Of a stretch of 64,000 nt of DNA, positions 18,280 to 27,339 are shown in pieces. The DNA is from Flavobacterium sp. MK4S-17 (GTDB lineage: Bacteria; Bacteroidota; Bacteroidia; Flavobacteriales; Flavobacteriaceae). Made by a program: the position numbers and the translations under genes. The stretch spans positions 62,001-126,000 of the forward strand of contig NZ_WWEP01000034.1 in NCBI RefSeq assembly GCF_009848495.1. Direction: 5' to 3'. The notes under the pieces were generated by a model. That model made no database searches. It saw nothing but the letters and a program-made list of their open reading frames with translations, and was not told where the DNA came from. How positions within the stretch are numbered: the stretch's first letter is position 1; each line of letters begins with the position of its first letter.

Positions 18280-18633
18280 ATGGCATTTGAAGAAGTAAAA
18301 GAAAATGTGGATGAGCTTAAAAAGCAGGCTCAGGAACTTTTAGATACCAACATAAGGTATTATAAGCTTTGGGGGTTTAAGATATTTGCCAAAACCACGG
18401 CTTTAATGCTTAAAATGGTTTTACTGGCCATGATGCTGGTTATAGTTACCATTTTCTTTTCTATTGCCGCAGCTTTAGGTATTGGCTATGCGCTTGATAA
18501 CTTTGTGTATGGTTTTTTAATAGTAGGGGCTATTTACCTTTTAATTGCCATAATAGTTTATTATGCGCAGGATAAAATTGTGGAAGGGCCGCTGCTGGCT
18601 AAATTTTCAAGGATTTTTTTAAAAAAGTATTAG
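18280..18633 (+). CDS. Phage-holin-family-like two-helix membrane protein
   Basis: A 117-residue protein with an N-terminal amphipathic helix (EEVKENVDELKKQAQELLDT) and a hydrophobic helical hairpin at about residues 48-100. The pattern matches the group annotated as phage holin family protein or DUF1469-like in Bacteroidota, but there is no phage context here. A structural or scaffolding envelope role is more likely than lysis. It lies 7 nt after the YtxH gene. Confidence 0.75.
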   Translation: MAFEEVKENVDELKKQAQELLDTNIRYYKLWGFKIFAKTTALMLKMVLLAMMLVIVTIFFSIAAALGIGYALDNFVYGFLIVGAIYLLIAIIVYYAQDKIVEGPLLAKFSRIFLKKY

Positions 18634-18636
18634 GAC

Positions 18637-18873
18637 ATGAATTATAAAGAATATTCAACCTTCGACCAGATAAATAAAGACCTTGAAATAATGAAGGTTG
18701 AAAAAGACCTTGCCTACCAAAAGTTTTTAAGGGAACTGGATGAAACCAAAGAAAGCCTTGAAATGAAAAACCTTTTAGGCAAAACACCAAAAAAGATTTT
18801 AGGCATGCTTGGCATGCTTTCGGGCCCAATAAAAAGTGTAGTGCTTACCTATCTTTTTAAAAAGATATTTTAA
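18637..18873 (+). CDS. DUF6327 family small protein
   Basis: A 78-residue protein beginning MNYKEYSTFDQINKDLEIMK, with a charged helical first half and a hydrophobic, basic C-terminus (GPIKSVVLTYLFKKIF). It matches the DUF6327 group seen next to YtxH and holin-like genes in Flavobacteriia. Function is unknown. It begins 3 nt after the previous stop, so the three genes are surely one transcript, which ends at the following terminator. Confidence 0.75.
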   Translation: MNYKEYSTFDQINKDLEIMKVEKDLAYQKFLRELDETKESLEMKNLLGKTPKKILGMLGMLSGPIKSVVLTYLFKKIF

Positions 18874-18879
18874 ATAAAA

Positions 18880-18906
18880 AAGCTGCCAACCGGCAGCTTT
18901 TTTATT
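18880..18906. terminator. Bidirectional terminator between DUF6327 and SPFH genes
   Basis: The stem AAGCTGCC / GGCAGCTT (18880-18899) with an AACC loop is flanked by A-run and T-run, so it can serve both convergent genes. Confidence 0.9.
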
Positions 18907-19921
18907 ATTCGCTTTTATCTTTTTTATCGTCATTCTCATCTTCATTATCAGGCTTGTTTTCGGTTCTTGGAATTTCAATTTCAGTAACCTTTTTATAGCC
19001 ATCATTTTTTCTGCTTGCTTTTTTCATGGCTTCGCCTACCTGGTTAGAGGCAGTAAACGAAGCTACCATATTATTAAGCATTTCGCTTCCTGCCTGTGGT
19101 GAATTGGGAAGCAGTATCAGGTTAGAATTGGTATCAGAGCCTATGGCCTGTAAAGTATCATAATGCTGTGTTACAACTATAAGTGCTGAAGCCTCCTGGG
19201 AATTTATACCAACCCTGTTCAGTACATCCACGCTTTCTACAAGGCCGCGTGCAATCTCGCGCCTTTGGTCGGCAATACCCTGTCCCTGCAGCCTTTTGCT
19301 TTCAGCTTCTGCTTTAGCTTTAGCTACAATCCTAATCCTTTGTGCTTCAGCTTCATATTCCGCAGCCGATTTCTCCCTGTCGGCAGCATTAATACGGTTC
19401 ATAGCATTTTTTACCTGTATATCAGGGTCAATATCAGTAATTAGGGTATTTATTATATCATAACCATAAGTGGTCATGGCATCGTTAAGCTCTCTTTTAA
19501 CAGCTATGGCTATATCGTCTTTGCGCTCAAAAACATCATCAAGCTTAAGCTTAGGTACTTCGGCGCGTACAACATCAAATACATACGATGTTATCTGGTC
19601 GTGCGGATATTCCAGCTTATAAAAAGCCTCGAATACTTTTTCCTGTATTACCTTAAACTGAACCGAAACCTTCATTTTTACAAATACGTTTTCTTTGGTT
19701 TTGGTTTCAATTATAACATCAAGCTGTTGTATTTTAAGGTTTACACGTCCGGCAATCCTGTCTATAATAGGTATTTTTAAATGCAGGCCTGCATGGCGTA
19801 TGCTTTGAAATTTACCAAAACGTTCTACAATAACAGCCGTTTGCTGCTTAACGGTAAAAAAGGATGAAAGAAAAATAATAAGTGCAAAAAACAGCAGCAC
19901 ATACAAGAAAATGTTTTCCAT
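18905..19921 (-). CDS. SPFH/band 7 family protein (stomatin-like)
   Basis: This 338-residue protein has an N-terminal membrane anchor (residues 3-22), then an SPFH domain starting TVKQQTAVIVERFGKFQ and continuing LHLKIPIIDRI, IQQLDVIIETKTKENVFV and DQITSYVFDVVRAEVPK. A coiled-coil region rich in Ala and Glu (KSAAEYEAEAQRIRIVAKAK) follows, then a charged tail. It resembles QmcA/stomatin proteins, which form ring-like membrane scaffolds. No NfeD partner lies next to it. It appears monocistronic, with its 3' end at a shared terminator. Confidence 0.9.
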   Translation of the reverse strand: MENIFLYVLLFFALIIFLSSFFTVKQQTAVIVERFGKFQSIRHAGLHLKIPIIDRIAGRVNLKIQQLDVIIETKTKENVFVKMKVSVQFKVIQEKVFEAFYKLEYPHDQITSYVFDVVRAEVPKLKLDDVFERKDDIAIAVKRELNDAMTTYGYDIINTLITDIDPDIQVKNAMNRINAADREKSAAEYEAEAQRIRIVAKAKAEAESKRLQGQGIADQRREIARGLVESVDVLNRVGINSQEASALIVVTQHYDTLQAIGSDTNSNLILLPNSPQAGSEMLNNMVASFTASNQVGEAMKKASRKNDGYKKVTEIEIPRTENKPDNEDENDDKKDKSE

Positions 19922-19964
19922 AATTATATAAATTTATATTGGTTAAGATACGATTATTAACGGA

Positions 19965-19992
19965 TAAAAAATGCCTCCTTTATATTGGAGGC
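19965..19992 (-). terminator. Terminator of gltX
   Basis: On the minus strand the stem GCCTCC / GGAGGC (19973-19992) is followed by a T-run (19965-19971), just after the gltX stop codon. Confidence 0.85.
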
Positions 19993-19997
19993 TTTTT

Positions 19998-21509
19998 TTA
20001 TAAAATTGTTACAGCTTTTTTAATCCTGTTTACTGTTTCCTCTTTACCTATCAATGCCATTATATCAAAAAGGTGGGGGCCTTTTAAAGAGCCTACAAGG
20101 CTTAAACGTAAAGGCTGCATTACTTTACCCATACCAATGCCTTTTTCTTCAATCCATGCTTTTAATGTTGTTTCAAGGTTTTCGGATGTAAAATCCAGTG
20201 TATTATATAAAACATCGCTGGCTTCAGTTAAAAGTGCACCTGTATCTTCTTTCCAGTTTTTGGCCGCTTTTTCATCATAACTTTCGGGCGCAGTAAAAAA
20301 GAAATCGGATAAATCCCATAGTTCACTCACAAAATTAGCACGCTCCTTTACCAGCCTTACTACTTCAGCTACAAATCCTGCAGGTTTATTTATACCTTTT
20401 TCTAAAAGCGTATGGCTAAACTGCGTGGCTATTTCTGCATTATCCTGCCTTTGCAGGTACTGGTGGTTAAACCATTTATTTTTTTCAGGGTCAAATTTTG
20501 CCCCCGCCTTATGTACCTTTTCCAGTTCAAACAACTGTACCAGTTCATCCAGTGTAAAAAGTTCCTGGTCGGTGCCCGGGTTCCATCCTAAAAGTGCAAG
20601 GAAGTTAACCACAGCTTCCGGAAGGTAACCTTTTTCCCTGTAACCGGAAGATATTTCACCGGATTTAGGGTCTTTCCATTCCAAAGGGAATACTGGGAAG
20701 CCCAGTTTATCACCATCCCTTTTGGATAACTTACCATTACCTACAGGTTTTAGTATTAACGGCAGGTGGGCAAATTCAGGCGCTTCCCAACCAAAAGCCC
20801 TGTATAACAAAACGTGTAGTGGGAGGGAAGGCAGCCATTCCTCGCCACGTATCACGTGGGATGTTTCCATAAGATGGTCATCCACTATATTGGCTAGGTG
20901 GTAGGTAGGCATACCATCACTTTTAAATAATACCTTATCATCAAGCAGGTTAGTTTCAAACTTTACATCGCCGCGTATAATATCTTTTAGGAAAAGTGTT
21001 TCGCCAACAGGTATTTTAAAGCGTATAACAAAATCTTCTCCCGCTTCAATCCTCTTTTGTGTTTCTTCATTAGTAAGGCGTAGGGAATTATCCATTTTAT
21101 CCCTGTTGGAATGGTTGTATATAAAAGTTTTACCCTGTGCTTCTTCCTCTTTGCGTAGCTCATCCAGTTTCTCGGCAGTATCAAAGGCATAATAAGCCCA
21201 ACCGCTGTCAATTAACTGCTGCGCATAGTGCTTATATATATCTTTACGCTCACTTTGCCTGTAAGGCCCGTAATTACCTTCTTTTCCAATGCCCTCATCA
21301 AAAGGGATACCACACCAGTTTAATGCTTCCACTATATATTCTTCGGCTCCCGGCACATAACGGTTTTGGTCGGTATCTTCTATCCTTAAATAAAAAACAC
21401 CATTATTTTTTTTGGCAAACAGGAAATTAAACAGGGCTGTCCTGACACCACCAATATGCAGTGGCCCTGTGGGGCTTGGTGCAAAACGCACACGGACTTG
21501 TTTTGGCAT
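19998..21509 (-). CDS. gltX: Glutamate-tRNA ligase
   Basis: This class I synthetase of about 503 residues charges tRNA-Glu. The start [15 protein letters not shown] at 21509 is preferred because the family begins there and a TACCTTTG -7 element (21529-21536, minus) lies 20 nt upstream, inside a longer in-frame extension. HIGH appears in [17 protein letters not shown] and KMSKS in [13 protein letters not shown]. The C-terminal anticodon-binding domain is complete. It stands alone with its own terminator. Confidence 0.96.
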   Translation of the reverse strand: MPKQVRVRFAPSPTGPLHIGGVRTALFNFLFAKKNNGVFYLRIEDTDQNRYVPGAEEYIVEALNWCGIPFDEGIGKEGNYGPYRQSERKDIYKHYAQQLIDSGWAYYAFDTAEKLDELRKEEEAQGKTFIYNHSNRDKMDNSLRLTNEETQKRIEAGEDFVIRFKIPVGETLFLKDIIRGDVKFETNLLDDKVLFKSDGMPTYHLANIVDDHLMETSHVIRGEEWLPSLPLHVLLYRAFGWEAPEFAHLPLILKPVGNGKLSKRDGDKLGFPVFPLEWKDPKSGEISSGYREKGYLPEAVVNFLALLGWNPGTDQELFTLDELVQLFELEKVHKAGAKFDPEKNKWFNHQYLQRQDNAEIATQFSHTLLEKGINKPAGFVAEVVRLVKERANFVSELWDLSDFFFTAPESYDEKAAKNWKEDTGALLTEASDVLYNTLDFTSENLETTLKAWIEEKGIGMGKVMQPLRLSLVGSLKGPHLFDIMALIGKEETVNRIKKAVTIL

Positions 21510-21703
21510 TGTTGATAATTTTTTGCTGCAAAGGTACAATTATAGTAAAACCTGAATCCAGTATTTGGCATAGTTATTTCTGTTTATAAGGGTAGTTTAT
21601 TAATTATCAGTGTAAATAGTTTACAATTTTAAACATGATATAAACCTGTATTTGGCGTTTACAGTTATAATATAAATTGTAATTTTATCGGTTATTAACA
21701 ATT

Positions 21704-24700
21704 GTGAGTATTTTGAATTCAAAAAACATTATATATCAAAAGCTTGAAAGCTTTACAAAGAAGTATTACACCAATGAGCTTATAAGGGGCAGTATATTTT
21801 TTTTAGGGCTGGGCCTGCTGTACTTTATATTTACACTGCTCGTGGAATATTTCCTTTGGCTTCCGTCAGTAGGAAGGACTTTGCTTTTCTGGATTTTTAT
21901 TGCTGTAGAGGTTTTCCTGTTGCTTAGGTTTATACTCTTCCCGTTGTTTAAACTTTTCAAGCTGCAAAAAGGTATTGACTATAACCAGGCTTCTTCTATT
22001 ATTGGCAGCCATTTTGCCGAGGTTAGCGATAAGCTTACCAATTTCCTTCAGTTATCAGGTCAGTCGCACCAGTCGGAATTATTAGCAGCATCAATAGAGC
22101 AGAAGGCAAACAGCCTTGAGCCTGTACCTTTTGCCAATGCAATTAATTTAAAGCGAAATTTAAAATATATACCTTATGCTATTGTCCCTATACTGCTGAT
22201 TATAGTTTTTATGGCAAGTGGCAATTCTCAGGTTATTACACAAAGTTTCAGCAGGGTGGTTAATTACAACAAGCATTACACCCCGCCGGCACCATTTGAG
22301 TTTGTAGTGCTTAATAATTCGCTTACAGCGCAACAAGGCAGTGATTTTATATTGCAGGTTAAAACACAAGGAAATATTACTCCTGAAAATGCCATGATTA
22401 GTATAGGCAATGAAAATTATTATCTTGAAAATGTTAAGCCCGGTATTTTTGAATACAGGTTTGAAAAGCCAAATCAAGATATTGATTTTACTTTAAAGGC
22501 GAATGACGTGGACTCACAGCCGTACACGCTTTCTGTTGTTGCGGTGCCTACCATTGCCAATTTTGAAATAGCCTTAACTTATCCCGCATATGTTGGTAAA
22601 GCTCCTGAATTTATACGTGGAACAGGTAACGCTGTAGTGCCCGAGGGTACAAAAATAACATGGAAGATTAATGCTGTTGCCACTTCTAAAATGGAATGGA
22701 GTAGTAATGGCAATACCACAGTTTTTAATAAAAATGACAATACTTTCAGTTTAACTAAAAGTATTATGCAAAATACAGATTATCAAATATTTACTTCAAA
22801 TGATAATGTTAAACGGTATGAAAAGCTGCAGTACCAGATTAATACTATAAAAGACCAGTACCCCACAATCAGTGTGGGCTCAGCACCCGACAGCCTGAAA
22901 TTAAAACAGGATATATTGGTTGGCCAGGTTTCAGATGATTACGGGCTTACCAAACTGCAACTGGTTTATTATCCACAGGATAATCCCGATGCAGTAGCCA
23001 AATATAACCTTAATGTAAAAAAGCAGGCTTATGACAGGTTTTTTTACACTTTCCCTGAGGGTTTGCAATTAAAGCCTGGCATTGCTTATGAATATTACTT
23101 TGAAGTGTTTGATAACGATGCTGTGCATAACTACAAAAGCACACGCTCCTCAGTATTTTCCCACAGGGAGCTTACTGCTGATGAAAAGCAGGAAAATATA
23201 TTACAGGAACAAAACAGTACTATAAACAGCCTTGAGAAGTCCATTAAAAATCAGGATAAGCAAATTAGCGAACTTGATAAACTCCAGCGCATGGGTAAGG
23301 AAAAGACCCAAATGGATTTTAAAGACCAGAAAAAGGTTCAGGATTTTATAAACAGGCAGAAAAGGCAGGATGAGATGATGAAAGAGTTTTCCAAAAAAAT
23401 GAAGGAAAACCTTGAAGAGTTTAATCCGGAGAAAAAAGATGAGTTTAAGGAGGAACTGATGAAGCGCCTTGAAAAGAATGAAAAAGAAGCTGAAAACAAT
23501 CAAAAGCTGCTGGATGAACTGAAGGACCTTACCAATAAGTTGAAAGAGGAAGAGTTGTTTGATAAGGTTGACAAGTTTAAACAAAACACCAAGAATAATG
23601 TAAAGAACCTTGAGCAGTTGGTTGAACTGACCAAGCGTTTTTATGTAGAGAAAAAAGCGGAGCAGCTTGCAGACAAGTTGAATAAACTGGGTGATAAGCA
23701 GGAAAAACTTTCAGACAGTAAAGATAATACTGCCCAAAAGCAGGAGGAAATAGATAAGGAATTTGATAAACTACAGGAAGAGTTAAGGGAGCTTGAAAAG
23801 CAAAATGAGGAACTGAAGAAGCCTATGGACATACCTTCTGATAAGCAGGAAGAGAAAAGTATAGAGCAGGATATGCAGCAGGCTAAGGAGGAATTGCAGA
23901 AACAAAACTCCGGCAAGGCCAAGCCAAAGCAAAAGTCTGCCGGCCAGAAAATGAAACAAATGGGTGGCAACATGATGCAGATGATGGCTAATGGTGATAT
24001 GGAAATGCTTGAGGAAGATATAAAAATGCTGCGCCAGATTTTGGATAATCTTTTAGCCTATTCATTTTCCCAGGAAGATGTAATGAATCAGTTTAGAGGT
24101 TCAAGTACAAGAAATGCATCTTTTGCAAAGCATCTTAAAAAGCAGCAGGATTTAAAACAGCAGTTCCGCCATGTTGATGACAGCCTGTTTGCCATGTCGC
24201 TCCGTAACCCCAAGATTACCGAAGAAATAACAAAAGAGGTAGGTAATGTGCATTATTACATTGACAAATCCTTAGCCGATCTTGCTGAAAATCTTGTTTC
24301 CAGGGGAGTTTCCAACCAGCAATATGCTATAACATCATCTAATAAACTGGCCGATATGCTTAGCGACCTGCTAAATGGAATGCAGATGCAAATGCAGGCA
24401 TCCGGAATGGGCAAGCCAAAACCAGGGCAAGGCCAGGGGCAGGAAATGCAGCTGCAGGATATTATACAGAAGCAGCAGGGACTTTCTGAAAAGATGAAAG
24501 AGGGTATGAAAGGTAAAGATGGCGAACCCAAGCCTGGCAAGGACGGCAGCAAGAAGGAAGGTGAGCAACAGGGCCAGGACGGAATGGGAGGAGAAGGCGA
24601 TGCAGAAAAACTTCTGGAAATATACAAGGAGCAACAGCAGTTGCGGGAGGCTCTACAAAAGGCATTACAAAAAGAAGGAATGGGTGGCAATGGGCAGAAT

Positions 24701-25006
24701 GCTCTCCGCCAAATGAAAGAAATTGAAAAGCAAATACTGAATAAAGGCTTTAAGAACGAAACCATGCAGCGCATGCTGAATTTAAAGCATGAGTTGCTTA
24801 AGCTTGATAAGGCCATACAACAGCAGGGCGAAGAAAACAAAAGGCAGTCTAAAACCAATAGTAAAGAGTTCAATTCTAATACAAAACAGATTCCTGAAGC
24901 TTTGAAAGAATATATGAATAGTGTTGAAATATTAAACAGACAAAGCTTACCTTTGCGCCCTAATTTTAACCAAAGGGTACAAACCTATTTTAGAAAGGAT
25001 GATTAG
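21704..25006 (+). CDS. DUF4175 family large coiled-coil membrane protein
   Basis: This 1100-residue protein starts at a GTG. It has hydrophobic segments near residues 28-85 and 150-168, an extracytoplasmic beta-rich region at 190-480 and a very long charged coiled coil from about 495 onward, rich in Lys, Glu and Gln with Met/Gln/Gly low-complexity patches (NGDMEMLEEDIKML, GMGKPKPGQGQGQE). It matches DUF4175, a large envelope protein widespread in Bacteroidota, whose function is unknown. It overlaps ybeY by 8 bp and so heads a tightly packed cluster. Confidence 0.85.
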   Translation: MSILNSKNIIYQKLESFTKKYYTNELIRGSIFFLGLGLLYFIFTLLVEYFLWLPSVGRTLLFWIFIAVEVFLLLRFILFPLFKLFKLQKGIDYNQASSIIGSHFAEVSDKLTNFLQLSGQSHQSELLAASIEQKANSLEPVPFANAINLKRNLKYIPYAIVPILLIIVFMASGNSQVITQSFSRVVNYNKHYTPPAPFEFVVLNNSLTAQQGSDFILQVKTQGNITPENAMISIGNENYYLENVKPGIFEYRFEKPNQDIDFTLKANDVDSQPYTLSVVAVPTIANFEIALTYPAYVGKAPEFIRGTGNAVVPEGTKITWKINAVATSKMEWSSNGNTTVFNKNDNTFSLTKSIMQNTDYQIFTSNDNVKRYEKLQYQINTIKDQYPTISVGSAPDSLKLKQDILVGQVSDDYGLTKLQLVYYPQDNPDAVAKYNLNVKKQAYDRFFYTFPEGLQLKPGIAYEYYFEVFDNDAVHNYKSTRSSVFSHRELTADEKQENILQEQNSTINSLEKSIKNQDKQISELDKLQRMGKEKTQMDFKDQKKVQDFINRQKRQDEMMKEFSKKMKENLEEFNPEKKDEFKEELMKRLEKNEKEAENNQKLLDELKDLTNKLKEEELFDKVDKFKQNTKNNVKNLEQLVELTKRFYVEKKAEQLADKLNKLGDKQEKLSDSKDNTAQKQEEIDKEFDKLQEELRELEKQNEELKKPMDIPSDKQEEKSIEQDMQQAKEELQKQNSGKAKPKQKSAGQKMKQMGGNMMQMMANGDMEMLEEDIKMLRQILDNLLAYSFSQEDVMNQFRGSSTRNASFAKHLKKQQDLKQQFRHVDDSLFAMSLRNPKITEEITKEVGNVHYYIDKSLADLAENLVSRGVSNQQYAITSSNKLADMLSDLLNGMQMQMQASGMGKPKPGQGQGQEMQLQDIIQKQQGLSEKMKEGMKGKDGEPKPGKDGSKKEGEQQGQDGMGGEGDAEKLLEIYKEQQQLREALQKALQKEGMGGNGQNALRQMKEIEKQILNKGFKNETMQRMLNLKHELLKLDKAIQQQGEENKRQSKTNSKEFNSNTKQIPEALKEYMNSVEILNRQSLPLRPNFNQRVQTYFRKDD

Positions 25007-25418
25007 TTTTAATTATGAAACAGACTTTTCAATAGAAAATGAAGCTGTTTATGAAGATTGGATAGCGCGCGTAATAGAATCGGAAGGTAAAACGGAAGGC
25101 GAGATAAACTATATATTTTGTGATGATGAATATTTGTTGCAAAAGAACATAGAGTTTTTAAACCATGATACGCTAACGGATATTATTAGCTTTGATTATA
25201 CTATGGGAAACCTTATCAGTGGAGATGTATTTATTTCTATTGAGAGGGTTAAAGAAAATGCGTCTGAATATAATGTGGCTTTTGAAAATGAATTAAAGCG
25301 CGTTATGGTTCATGGTGTTTTGCATTATTGTGGTTATAAAGATAAGTCAGAAAAAGACGAAGCTTTAATGCGTACAAAAGAAGAAGAAAAAATTGAACTG
25401 TTCCACGTGGAACAGTAG
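24999..25418 (+). CDS. ybeY: Endoribonuclease YbeY
   Basis: This 139-residue protein is YbeY, a metal-dependent RNase needed for 16S rRNA 3'-end maturation and ribosome quality control. The family core LNHDTLTDIISFDY and VMVHGVLHYCGYKDKS are clear. The first two zinc histidines are present (HGVLH), while the third ligand, His in E. coli, is Asp here (GYKD), as I recall for other Bacteroidota. The last codons read LFHVEQ and are formed by a parS-like palindrome. It overlaps DUF4175 upstream; mnmG starts 49 nt downstream. Confidence 0.93.
   Translation: MISFNYETDFSIENEAVYEDWIARVIESEGKTEGEINYIFCDDEYLLQKNIEFLNHDTLTDIISFDYTMGNLISGDVFISIERVKENASEYNVAFENELKRVMVHGVLHYCGYKDKSEKDEALMRTKEEEKIELFHVEQ
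25399..25414. promoter_or_regulatory. parS-like centromere site 1
   Basis: TGTTCCACGTGGAACA is a perfect 16-bp palindrome, extended to 18 bp by flanking C and G. It matches the bacterial parS consensus bound by ParB/Spo0J. It lies in the last codons of ybeY. Confidence 0.85.
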
Positions 25419-25438
25419 TTTTAAAATTTAATAAATGG

Positions 25439-25454
25439 TGTTCCACGTGGAACA
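25439..25454. promoter_or_regulatory. parS-like centromere site 2
   Basis: An identical copy of TGTTCCACGTGGAACA begins exactly 40 bp after site 1, in the ybeY-mnmG gap, 13 nt before the mnmG start. Confidence 0.87.
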
Positions 25455-25467
25455 TCTGATATAAAGT

Positions 25468-27339
25468 ATGTTTAACGAAGTATATGATGTGATAGTTGTT
25501 GGAGCCGGCCATGCAGGAAGCGAGGCTGCGGCTGCGGCTGCTAATATGGGTTCGAAAACACTTCTGGTTACAATGAGCCTGCAAAATATTGCCCAAATGT
25601 CGTGCAATCCCGCAATGGGAGGCATCGCAAAAGGACAAATTGTTAGGGAAATAGATGCTTTAGGAGGATACAGCGGAATTGTTTCTGACAAAACAGCCAT
25701 ACAGTTCAGGATGCTGAATAAATCTAAAGGGCCCGCTATGTGGAGCCCGCGTTGCCAAAGCGACAGGATGCGTTTTGCAGAGGAGTGGCGATTAATGCTT
25801 GAAAGTACGCCCAATCTTGATTTTTACCAGGAAATGGTATCGGGAATTGTTATTGAAAATGGTAAGGCAACAGGAGTTAAAACTTCACTCGGCGTAGTAA
25901 TAAAAGCAAAATCGGTTGTGCTGACCAATGGTACTTTTCTTAATGGCTTAATACACATTGGTGAGAAACAATTTGGAGGCGGAAGGGCAGGTGAGGGTGC
26001 TGCTTACGGTATTACCGAGGATTTGGTTAAGGCAGGTTTCGAATCAGGAAGAATGAAAACGGGAACTCCTCCCAGGGTTGACGGACGCTCTTTGGATTAT
26101 TCTAAAATGATAGAGCAGCCCGGTGATGAAAACCCGGATAAGTTTTCTTATTCAGATATTACACAACCCTTGAAACAGCAAAGGTCATGCTTTATGACTT
26201 ATACTTCAGATAAGGTACATGAGCTGCTTCGTGAAGGATTTGACCGTTCTCCTATGTTTAATGGCCGTATAAAAAGCCTTGGCCCCAGGTATTGCCCATC
26301 TATAGAGGATAAAATTAACCGATTTGCCGATAAAGACAGGCACCAGCTATTTGTAGAGCCGGAGGGCTGGAATACTGTTGAGGTATATGTAAACGGATTT
26401 TCCACTTCTTTACCGGAAGATGTACAGTTCAGGGCACTCCGTTCTGTTGCAGGTTTTGAGAATGTAAAGTTCTTCCGCCCCGGTTATGCTATAGAATATG
26501 ATTATTTCCCCCCAACACAGTTAAAGCATACACTTGAAACTAAATTGGTGGATAATTTATATTTTGCCGGCCAGATAAATGGTACAACAGGATATGAAGA
26601 GGCTGCGGCCCAGGGTTTGATGGCGGGAATAAATGCCCACTTAAAAGTGCATGAAAAGGAACCGTTTATACTTAAACGTAATGAAGCCTATATTGGGGTT
26701 CTTATTGACGATTTGATTACCAAAGGGACTGAAGAACCTTACAGGATGTTTACTTCAAGGGCAGAATACAGGACATTGCTAAGGCAGGATAATGCAGATT
26801 TCAGGCTTACACCGCTTTCCTTTGATATTGGCCTTGCTAAGGAAGACAGGCTAAAAAGAATGGAAAAGAAGCGTGATGAAAGCGATGCATTTGTAAACTT
26901 TTTTAAAGAAACAAGTGTAACAGTAGCAGAAGCAAACCCAATACTGGAAGAAAAAGGATCATCACCCATATCGCAGCCTGATAAAATGTTCAAAGTGTTT
27001 TCAAGACCACAGATAGATTTGGATGATATCCTTAAATTTGAAAAGGTTAAGGAATATATAGCTGAGCATAATCTTGACCGTGAAGTAATAGAGCAGGCGG
27101 AAATTCAGGTTAAATATTCCGGCTATATAGAAAAGGAAAAGAATAATGCTGATAAGCTAAACCGCCTTGAAGATGTAAAAATCCCTGAAAACTTTGATTA
27201 TGACAGGATAAAATCACTTTCCTTTGAAGCAAGGGAAAAAATGAAAAAGATACGCCCGGTTACTATATCACAGGCATCGCGCATTAGCGGTGTATCACCA
27301 AGTGATGTTTCGGTACTTTTAATACACATGGGACGATGA
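25468..27339 (+). CDS. mnmG: tRNA uridine-5-carboxymethylaminomethyl(34) synthesis enzyme MnmG
   Basis: This 623-residue FAD protein (also called GidA) works with MnmE to modify the wobble uridine of certain tRNAs. The dinucleotide-binding motif VVGAGHAGSEAAAAAANMG is at residues 11-29, CNPAMGGIAKG and KTGTPPRVDGRS are MnmG signatures, and the C-terminal helical domain that binds MnmE ends normally. MnmE is not nearby. The gene is flanked on both sides by parS-like palindromes and shares 4 bp with the following lipoprotein gene. Confidence 0.97.
   Translation: MFNEVYDVIVVGAGHAGSEAAAAAANMGSKTLLVTMSLQNIAQMSCNPAMGGIAKGQIVREIDALGGYSGIVSDKTAIQFRMLNKSKGPAMWSPRCQSDRMRFAEEWRLMLESTPNLDFYQEMVSGIVIENGKATGVKTSLGVVIKAKSVVLTNGTFLNGLIHIGEKQFGGGRAGEGAAYGITEDLVKAGFESGRMKTGTPPRVDGRSLDYSKMIEQPGDENPDKFSYSDITQPLKQQRSCFMTYTSDKVHELLREGFDRSPMFNGRIKSLGPRYCPSIEDKINRFADKDRHQLFVEPEGWNTVEVYVNGFSTSLPEDVQFRALRSVAGFENVKFFRPGYAIEYDYFPPTQLKHTLETKLVDNLYFAGQINGTTGYEEAAAQGLMAGINAHLKVHEKEPFILKRNEAYIGVLIDDLITKGTEEPYRMFTSRAEYRTLLRQDNADFRLTPLSFDIGLAKEDRLKRMEKKRDESDAFVNFFKETSVTVAEANPILEEKGSSPISQPDKMFKVFSRPQIDLDDILKFEKVKEYIAEHNLDREVIEQAEIQVKYSGYIEKEKNNADKLNRLEDVKIPENFDYDRIKSLSFEAREKMKKIRPVTISQASRISGVSPSDVSVLLIHMGR

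Noticed and set aside
18280-18633. Holin-like gene as a sign of a prophage
   Set aside because: Neighbours are YtxH and DUF6327 genes and housekeeping synthetases; no other phage gene is present.
20853-20858. CACGTG inside gltX as a parS site
   Set aside because: Flanks do not form the 16-bp palindrome.
22969-22977. Perfect DnaA box TTATCCACA inside the DUF4175 gene
   Set aside because: It is a single copy within coding sequence (Tyr-Pro-Gln codons) with no cluster around it, so it is uninformative.
23200-24900. Long minus-strand open frames opposite the DUF4175 gene
   Set aside because: They are low-complexity Ser/Cys/Phe-rich frames mirroring a Lys/Glu/Gln-rich coiled coil, hence shadows.
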